DNA from: Shinella sp. UYSO24
Lineage (GTDB): Bacteria > Pseudomonadota > Alphaproteobacteria > Rhizobiales > Rhizobiaceae
Length of the DNA: 64,000 nt
Reading direction: 5' to 3'
Assembly: GCA_902167985.1 (NCBI GenBank)
Contig: CABHNZ010000015.1
Location: 62,001-126,000 of the forward strand
Made by a program: the position numbers and the translations under genes
Part shown: positions 58,830-64,000 of the stretch, one piece after another
How positions within the stretch are numbered: position 1 is the stretch's first letter
Layout of the letters: each line of letters starts with the position of its first letter
Notes under the pieces: model-generated
Told to the model about the DNA's origin: nothing
What the model saw: only the letters and a program-made list of their open reading frames with translations
The model's database searches: none

Positions 58830-59754
58830 TCAGAGGCCGATTTCGTTTGCGAAGGGCGGGTTGGCGCCGGCGCGGGATACGGTGACGGCAGCGGCCTTGG
58901 CGCCGAGGGCGAGCGCTTGGCGATCTGATCTTCGGAGAGGTTGGCAACCTGCGCCTTGGTGAGCAGGTTCTGCATCTTCAGCGAGGCGAGGACGCCCGCA
59001 TCGAACGTGTCGCCGGCACCGACCGTATCGACCACCGTCACCTTCTCGCTCGGCACCGTCACCTTGTGGTTTGCGGTATAGCCGACGGCGCCATCGGCGC
59101 CGCGGGTGACGACGACGAGCTTTGCGCCATGATGCAGCCAGTGGCGGGCAAGCGTATCCTCGTCGCCTTCAAGGCCAAACCAGGCGAGATCCTCATCGGA
59201 AAACTTCACGATGTCGGACATGGCCGCCATGCGGCGGATACGGGCCAGATGCGAGGCCTTGTCCTTGATGAAGCCGGGGCGGATATTCGGATCGAGCGAA
59301 ATGACGCGCTTTTCCTGCTCGCGCGCCATCAGCGCCTCGTAAGTCGCGCCGCAAGGTCCGGGATAAGGCTGATCGCGCCAAAATGCAGCGCCTCGCAATC
59401 ATCGCCGAAGGCAGGCAGGTCCGCCTCGGTAATCATCCGGCCGGCGGTGTTCTCGTCATAGAAGGCGTAGGACGCATGGCCGTTGGTCAGCTTGACGAAG
59501 GCAATCGTCGTCGGGCGCGACAGCGTGGCGCAATAGCTGAAATCGACGTGGCTTTCGCGCAGCGTGTTGCGCAGGATATCGCCCATCATGTCGTCGGAAA
59601 GGCCGGTAAAGAAGCCGGTCGGCTGGCCGAGACGGCCAAGCGCAATCGCCGTATTGAAAACCGCGCCGCCGGCATAGGGCGCAAAGCCCGCCTCGCCCAG
59701 CGTGGTTTCCCGCGGCAGCATGTCGATCAACGCTTCACCACAGCACACAATCAT
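58830..59754 (-). CDS. PfkB-family sugar kinase, probable fructokinase
   Basis: A 308-residue carbohydrate kinase after restoring two bases (near 58918 and 59356). The PfkB features are the N-terminal MIVCCGEALIDMLPRETTLG, the first signature GGAVFNTAIALGRLGQPTGF and the catalytic second signature DTVGAGDTFDAGVLASL with the base aspartate. Also SLDPNIRPGFIKD. In rhizobia such enzymes are usually fructokinases, which would feed pgi nearby. The start is ATG 59754, with GGAGG upstream. It ends 40 bases after the miniprotein gene, convergent. Confidence 0.88.
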
Positions 59755-59814
59755 GATGTCCTCCCAAAGACATTCCCACCCGCTTCTCCAACAGGTCTCA
59801 GTGCAACAGGAATA

Positions 59815-59852
59815 GGCGAGCTTTTGTCGCTTGACTAGGGCAAAAGCTCGCC
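59815..59852 (-). terminator. 12-bp perfect inverted repeat after pyrE
   Basis: GGCGAGCTTTTG (59815-59826) and CAAAAGCTCGCC (59841-59852) form a perfect stem with a 14-base loop, 12 bases after the pyrE stop and 60 bases before the fructokinase start. There is no T-run, so it may act as a weak terminator or as an operator. Confidence 0.5.
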
Positions 59853-59864
59853 TTGTCCATTTCC

Positions 59865-60559
59865 TTATTTCGGCAGTTCCGTGATGCCGCCGTGACGGCC
59901 AGACCATGCCAGCGGCGCATCAAGGAAGGCTTCGACCTCCGAAAGCGTCTTTCGTCGAAGAGCTTCTGGTCGCGGGCGACCGCCAGCACGTTGCGCCAGG
60001 TGGCGATATGGTGGAACTGGACCTTGCCATCGGCGAAGCGCAGCGCGCCTTCATCGAAAATGCCGTAGTAGAAGAGCGCCATGCCGTGATCGACGATGCC
60101 GCCGGCTGCACGGATTGCATCGATGAACTTGAACATCGAGCCGCCGGCCGTCGTCAGGTCCTCGATGACGAGGACGCGGGCGCCTTCCGGCATATGGCCT
60201 TCGATCTGGGCGTTGCGGCCATGACCCTTCGGCTGCTTGCGGACATAGATCATCGGCAGCGACAGGCGCTCGGCGAGGAAGGCGGCAAACGGAATGCCGG
60301 CCGTCTCGCCACCGGCAACACAGTCGAACTTTTCGAAGCCGGCATCACGCATGATCGTGGCGGCAGCGAAATCCATGATGGTCGAGCGGATGCGCGGATA
60401 GGAGATCAGCTTGCGGCAGTCGATATAGACCGGGCTCATCATGCCGGATGCAAATTTGTAGGGCTCGTCGGCGCGAAAATGGACCGCTCCGATTTCCCAG
60501 AGCATCTTGGCCATCAGTTCGGCCATTACGTTCTTGTCCGTGAATGTGGTTTGTATCAT
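59865..60559 (-). CDS. pyrE: orotate phosphoribosyltransferase
   Basis: Joins orotate and PRPP in pyrimidine synthesis. 231 residues after restoring one A near 59950. Visible: [56 protein letters not shown] and the PRPP-binding loop [20 protein letters not shown]. The C-terminus in the repaired frame ends [11 protein letters not shown]. The start is ATG 60559 ([10 protein letters not shown]), with GGAG eight bases upstream. pyrC lies about 1.4 kb upstream on the same strand, separated by a diguanylate cyclase gene. Confidence 0.93.
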
Positions 60560-60649
60560 CGCCGCGCTCCTGCTTGTCTGAAACCACGCGCCGCCATAGC
60601 AGCAAGCGCGGCGGGGCGCCAGCGGCAAGCGCGGCTGAAGATGAAGTTT

Positions 60650-61834
60650 TCAGGCCGAAGTGCGGCTTTCGCTGTCATTATCGACGACAGGATGCAGATA
60701 GCCGGCCAGTTCCACCCGGTTTCGGCCTGCGCGCTTGGCCTCGTAAAGCGCCGCATCCGCCTGGCCGAGAACCGCCTCAAACGGCGAACCCGCCTGATTG
60801 CCGGTGGCAACGCCGGCGCTCACCGTCGGCTGGACGACGCCGCGCTCGAAGACGACGCGGCGGGACGAGAAGCGCTGCAGGACATCGGTCGCCACCAGCT
60901 CCGCCCTGCCCGGCATGATATCGTCGAGCAGAACGGCAAACTCCTCGCCGCCGAGCCTCGTCGCGGTGCTGTCGCGGCCGAGAACGTCACACAGATCCTC
61001 GGCAAAGGCCTTCAGCACGAGATCGCCCGAGGCATGGCCGAACTGGTCGTTGATCAACTTGAAGCGATCGATATCGAAAACGATGATGGCGCTGGAGACG
61101 CCGAGAAGACGGGTGCCGTGCTGTTCGAACAGGGCGCGGCGGTTGAGAAGGCCCGTCAGAGGATCCGTCAGAGCCTCGCGGCGGTGATGAGCGGCAAGGC
61201 GCCATTGATGCAGGGCAAGCGAGAGGGCGCCGATGCCGGTCATGCCGGCGATGCAGACACCGAGATTGAGGTTTTCGGCCCAGTTGTCCGGCACTTTGGC
61301 CAGGGTCCATTGGCCGCCATGGATGAGCATGGTGGCGCAGAGCGAGAAGCTGGCGGCGCTCATCAGGTAAAGCACCGACATGCCGGTCAGCGGCACAGGC
61401 GCTTCGGCCCGCGCGCACCAGTATTGATGGGCGGTGCCGGCCAGCAGGATGGCCGTTGCGACATTCATGACGACAAGACCAAGGCCGTTGAGGCCGATCG
61501 CCATGAAGGGCGCACCGGCCGAGATCGTCACCAGGGCAAGAAGCATGGCCAGACGCCACGGACGCAGGCCGGTGCGGAACTGCACCGAGGCGGCAAAGAT
61601 CACGCTGAAACCACCCATCAGCAGGGAATAGGCAAAGGCACCCAGAATGGGGCCCATATGAGAGCCGTAAAGATTATAGGTCAGTATTCCCGAGATCGTC
61701 AGGCCAAGAGCCGCAACAAGGGTCAGAAGAAACGAATCCGTCCTGCGCGAAACCCAGGTACCGAACAAAGTCACCATAAGGCAGGCTGCCGATACGCCGA
61801 GCGCAAGCAGAAGAGACTGATAATCGAGCATCAT
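60650..61834 (-). CDS. membrane-bound diguanylate cyclase (GGDEF)
   Basis: A 394-residue enzyme predicted to make cyclic-di-GMP. Six to eight N-terminal transmembrane helices (about residues 1-205) form a membrane sensor. The GGDEF domain follows: EALTDPLTGLLNRRALFEQH, IIVFDIDRFKLINDQFGHAS and the active site TRLGGEEFAVLLDD. GGEEF is a functional variant. An inhibitory RxxD is not obvious. The start is ATG 61834 or the next ATG at 61831. It sits between pyrC and pyrE on the same strand but is set apart by a hairpin at 61947. The signal is unknown. Confidence 0.92.
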   Translation of the reverse strand: MMLDYQSLLLALGVSAACLMVTLFGTWVSRRTDSFLLTLVAALGLTISGILTYNLYGSHMGPILGAFAYSLLMGGFSVIFAASVQFRTGLRPWRLAMLLALVTISAGAPFMAIGLNGLGLVVMNVATAILLAGTAHQYWCARAEAPVPLTGMSVLYLMSAASFSLCATMLIHGGQWTLAKVPDNWAENLNLGVCIAGMTGIGALSLALHQWRLAAHHRREALTDPLTGLLNRRALFEQHGTRLLGVSSAIIVFDIDRFKLINDQFGHASGDLVLKAFAEDLCDVLGRDSTATRLGGEEFAVLLDDIMPGRAELVATDVLQRFSSRRVVFERGVVQPTVSAGVATGNQAGSPFEAVLGQADAALYEAKRAGRNRVELAGYLHPVVDNDSESRTSA

Positions 61835-61946
61835 GCTTGTCGCTCTCTTCTAAATGAAAAGGCACTAAAATATCTTTTTTGGCGACGCTACTCGGCGTTT
61901 CTCTCCAAAAGGTTACGATCTACTTGCAAAGGCTTCACGATCCCGC

Positions 61947-61977
61947 AATCGGACACCGCTACTGGCGGTGTCCGATT
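61947..61977 (-). terminator. 13-bp perfect hairpin after pyrC
   Basis: AATCGGACACCGC (61947-61959) pairs with GCGGTGTCCGATT (61965-61977) over a five-base loop, 23 bases after the pyrC stop. It lacks a clear T-run on the minus strand but is the strongest hairpin in the region and probably ends the pyrC transcript. Confidence 0.65.
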
Positions 61978-61999
61978 ATAAGACCATATCGGAATTTCT

Positions 62000-63043
62000 T
62001 CAACCTTCCGAGACGTCCCAATGCAGCGGGAACATCGGGTCGAAAACGGTGATCGGACCGGCGGCCGTCTCGCGCTTGTCGGGGAATGTCACCGGCTGAT
62101 CGCGCTTGACCATGGTGATCCGCTCCTCGTTCGGGGCGAGACCATACCATGCCGGGCCGTTGAGCGAGGCGAAGGCTTCCAGCTTGTCGAGCGCGTTTTC
62201 CTGCTCGAACACATGTGCGAGGCAGCTCATCGTGTTGACCGAGGTATAGATGCCGGCGCAGCCGCAGGCGCATTCCTTCAGCGGGTCGAGATGCGGAGCG
62301 GAATCGGTGCCGAGGAAGAAGCGCGCATCGCCGGAGGTTGCCGCCGCACGCAGGGCCAGACGATGGTTTTCGCGCTTGGCAACCGGCAGGCAGTAATAAT
62401 GCGGGCGGATGCCGCCGACGAGGATGGCATTGCGGTTGATGATCAGGTGATGGGTGGTGATCGTGCCGGCAAGGTTGCTCTTGGCCGACTTGATGTAATT
62501 GATGCCGTCCTCGGTGGTGACGTGTTCCATCGTCACCTTGAGTTCCGGCAGGCGCTTGCGAAGCGGATCGAGCACCGTGTCGATGAAGACGGCTTCGCGA
62601 TCGAAGATGTCGACTTCCGGCGTCGTGACTTCGCCATGCACACACATGGGAAGGCCGATCTTGGCCATGCGCTCCAGCGCCGGCATCGCCTTGTCGAAAT
62701 CGCGCACGCCGCCATGCGAATTGGTGGTGGCGCCGGCGGGGTAAAGCTTGACCGCATGAATGAGGCCGCTCTTCTTGCCCTCTTCCAGATCATCCGGATC
62801 GGTGTGTTCCGTCAGATAGAGCGTCATCAGCGGCTCGAAGCGATCGCCCTTGGGCAATGCTGCCATGATGCGGTCGCGATAGGCGCGGGCATCGGCCGTC
62901 GTCACGACCGGCGGCACGAGGTTCGGCATGATGATGGCGCGGGCGAAATGGCGGCTGGTATCGGCAACGACGCCTTCCAGAACGGCGCCATCGCGCAGGT
63001 GAAGATGCCAGTCGTCCGGGCGACGGAGGGTGATCGTGTTCAT
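62000..63043 (-). CDS. pyrC: dihydroorotase (class II)
   Basis: Zinc enzyme that cyclises carbamoyl aspartate to dihydroorotate. The 347-residue intact protein has the metal ligands in [16 protein letters not shown], the carbamylated lysine in [18 protein letters not shown], histidines in [13 protein letters not shown] and [14 protein letters not shown], and the aspartate in [14 protein letters not shown]. The start is ATG 63043 ([10 protein letters not shown]); the longer frame upstream is not typical of the family. It is the third pyrimidine-synthesis gene of the window, after pyrD and pyrE. Confidence 0.94.
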   Translation of the reverse strand: MNTITLRRPDDWHLHLRDGAVLEGVVADTSRHFARAIIMPNLVPPVVTTADARAYRDRIMAALPKGDRFEPLMTLYLTEHTDPDDLEEGKKSGLIHAVKLYPAGATTNSHGGVRDFDKAMPALERMAKIGLPMCVHGEVTTPEVDIFDREAVFIDTVLDPLRKRLPELKVTMEHVTTEDGINYIKSAKSNLAGTITTHHLIINRNAILVGGIRPHYYCLPVAKRENHRLALRAAATSGDARFFLGTDSAPHLDPLKECACGCAGIYTSVNTMSCLAHVFEQENALDKLEAFASLNGPAWYGLAPNEERITMVKRDQPVTFPDKRETAAGPITVFDPMFPLHWDVSEG

Positions 63044-63321
63044 CGCTGTTCCCATCATGATGCTATCGGCTGCCATTAGCACCATCGCGGCGCCAAAGAC
63101 AATGTTCCAGAGCGACCGACCCGGCATGGCGGCAGACCGCTTCGGCGGAAACGGAGGCCGACGATGATACAATCCTGCAGGAGGCTCCCGCGTTAACCTT
63201 CACGCAAATGTGCCCTCCGGTTGAAGCCTTTCTTTCATGAATCGCTCTGGCTGCAAGGAACCGGCAGGCCGCTTTCCACGTTCGTGCATCCATAACAAGG
63301 TTCTGTTGATCGGAGCAGACA

Positions 63322-64000
63322 ATGAAATCCCAGGGATCGAAAGCGAGAAAGGGATTTGCAGTTGCAGCAGGCGCCGCCGTGGCGCTGTGCGGGCTGACGA
63401 TTTCTCCCAGTGCGCAGGAGCGCGAGAGCCTTCAGCTCGTCGCTGCCATGCAGAGCGAATGCGACCAGCTGGCCGGCAGCCCCTATGACGAGCGCCGCAA
63501 TGCAAGCTTTGCTCCCGTCGATATTTCGAGCATCGATGGTCGCGCGGTGGATGCCTGCCGCATGGCCTATGAGGCGACCGGCAATCCGCGCTTCGCATAC
63601 CAGCTTGGCCGGGCGCTCAACAATTCCACCGAGCCCGAGGAGGCCATGGGCGCCTATAATGCCGCTTCAGAGGCCGGCTACCCTGCCGCGCAGGTGAATT
63701 TCGGCATGCTGATGGGCCGGCTCGGCGATGATGACGCGCAGTTCCGCCTCTACAGCAAGGCTGCACAGAGCGGTAATCGTCTGGCCGCCTATAATCTCGG
63801 CGTCGCCTATCGCGACGGGCTCGGCACCAAGGCCGATGTGAAGAAGGCGCTCGACTGGTTCGGCAAGGCTGCGGCCGAGGGCGATGACACTGCCGCTTTC
63901 AATATCGGCGCCATTTATGACGAGGGTCATCTCGTTCAGCAGGACGATCAGACGGCGATCGCCTGGTACGATCTAGCCGCCCAGCGCGGCAATACGGACG
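63322..64000 (+). CDS. exported Sel1-repeat protein, 3' end beyond the window
   Basis: A frame with no stop from 63322 to the window end (226 residues seen). An N-terminal signal peptide (GFAVAAGAAVALCGLTISPS, with AQE after) directs export. A cysteine-containing head domain (MQSECDQLAGSPYDERRNAS, VDACRMAYEATGNPRFAYQL) and at least three Sel1 repeats (AAYNLGVAYRDGLGTKADVK; ALDWFGKAAAEGDDTAAFNI; GAIYDEGHLVQQDDQTAIAW) follow. The start is ATG 63322, with GGAG seven bases upstream. Periplasmic Sel1 proteins such as ExoR regulate two-component systems in rhizobia, but this one does not look like ExoR itself. The partner is unknown. Confidence 0.85.
   Translation, partial: MKSQGSKARKGFAVAAGAAVALCGLTISPSAQERESLQLVAAMQSECDQLAGSPYDERRNASFAPVDISSIDGRAVDACRMAYEATGNPRFAYQLGRALNNSTEPEEAMGAYNAASEAGYPAAQVNFGMLMGRLGDDDAQFRLYSKAAQSGNRLAAYNLGVAYRDGLGTKADVKKALDWFGKAAAEGDDTAAFNIGAIYDEGHLVQQDDQTAIAWYDLAAQRGNTD

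Noticed and set aside
59906-61981. Very long plus-strand open frame (691 codons) over pyrE and the diguanylate cyclase gene
   Set aside because: It is antisense to two well-recognised proteins, has Arg/Ala/Gly-biased composition typical of a high-GC shadow frame, and shows no known domain.
62021-63079. 352-codon plus-strand frame opposite pyrC
   Set aside because: It is the antisense shadow of an intact dihydroorotase with all catalytic motifs.
63044-63172. N-terminal extension of pyrC with a hydrophobic segment ([20 protein letters not shown])
   Set aside because: Dihydroorotases are cytosolic and the family begins near [12 protein letters not shown]; the extension has no clear ribosome binding site.

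Overview
The window is chromosomal DNA of an alphaproteobacterium, almost certainly a member of the Rhizobiales (Rhizobium/Agrobacterium group). The signs are a PodJ-like polarity factor, a GcrA gene preceded by a dense cluster of GANTC (CcrM) sites, a SAM-II riboswitch in front of metZ, the argD-argF-hslO block facing apaG and metZ, a phoR-pstSCAB-phoU-phoB operon, DUF6460 and TIGR02186 proteins, and uniformly high-GC codon use. I see no insertion sequence, prophage, plasmid module or CRISPR array. This is core chromosome.

Layout. 1-4518 (minus): a fatty-acid beta-oxidation operon (acyl-CoA dehydrogenase, thiolase, a small membrane protein, FadJ-like protein) behind a palindromic operator. 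4973-9348: PodJ-like protein and a small secreted basic protein. 9644-13812 (plus): TauE/SafE permease with its TIGR02186 partner, a ClC channel and a universal stress protein. 13820-18501 (minus): ligase-associated repair pair (PdeM nuclease, Lhr-like helicase) and two YitT membrane proteins. 18627-25044: TPR methyltransferase, DUF6460, CAP lipoprotein, MATE exporter, pyrD with a DUF952 gene, a LuxR-type response regulator and an S24/LexA-like regulator. 25052-28144: a periplasmic binding protein, a processive GT2 glycosyltransferase and tRNA-Gly. 28240-34749: dCTP deaminase, metZ with SAM-II leader, apaG, hslO, argF, argD. 35158-36344: gcrA and a PACE exporter. 36383-44274: the Pho operon with Pho boxes, and a divergent ppk2. 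44311-52962: a membrane protein, an 11-bp tandem repeat array, a nitronate monooxygenase, tRNA-Thr, an ECF sigma/anti-sigma pair, LysE, two oxidoreductases and a PRC-barrel protein. 53311-64000: acyl-CoA ligase, lipoprotein hydrolase, pgi, a sugar kinase, pyrE, a diguanylate cyclase, pyrC and a Sel1-repeat protein running off the end.

The most important caution concerns frameshifts. About 43 single-base frameshifts break 23 of the genes. Every one is a deletion, nearly always of one base from a run of identical bases, and essential genes (gcrA, pyrD, pyrE, pgi) are among those hit. I therefore read them as assembly or base-calling errors, and give whole-gene coordinates spanning the breaks. 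In each complete gene, adding the inferred missing bases restores an exact multiple of three.

Regulation visible in the DNA links distant genes. Near-identical palindromes precede the beta-oxidation operon (4595) and the nitronate monooxygenase (46147), and a weaker copy lies before the acyl-CoA ligase (53070), which suggests one fatty-acid or branched-chain acyl-CoA regulon. 11-bp-spaced Pho boxes precede pstS and sit between phoR and ppk2. No clearly new multi-gene system was found. The least explained elements are the 11-bp repeat array at 45918-46071, the TauE/TIGR02186 pair and the very small coupled membrane proteins.
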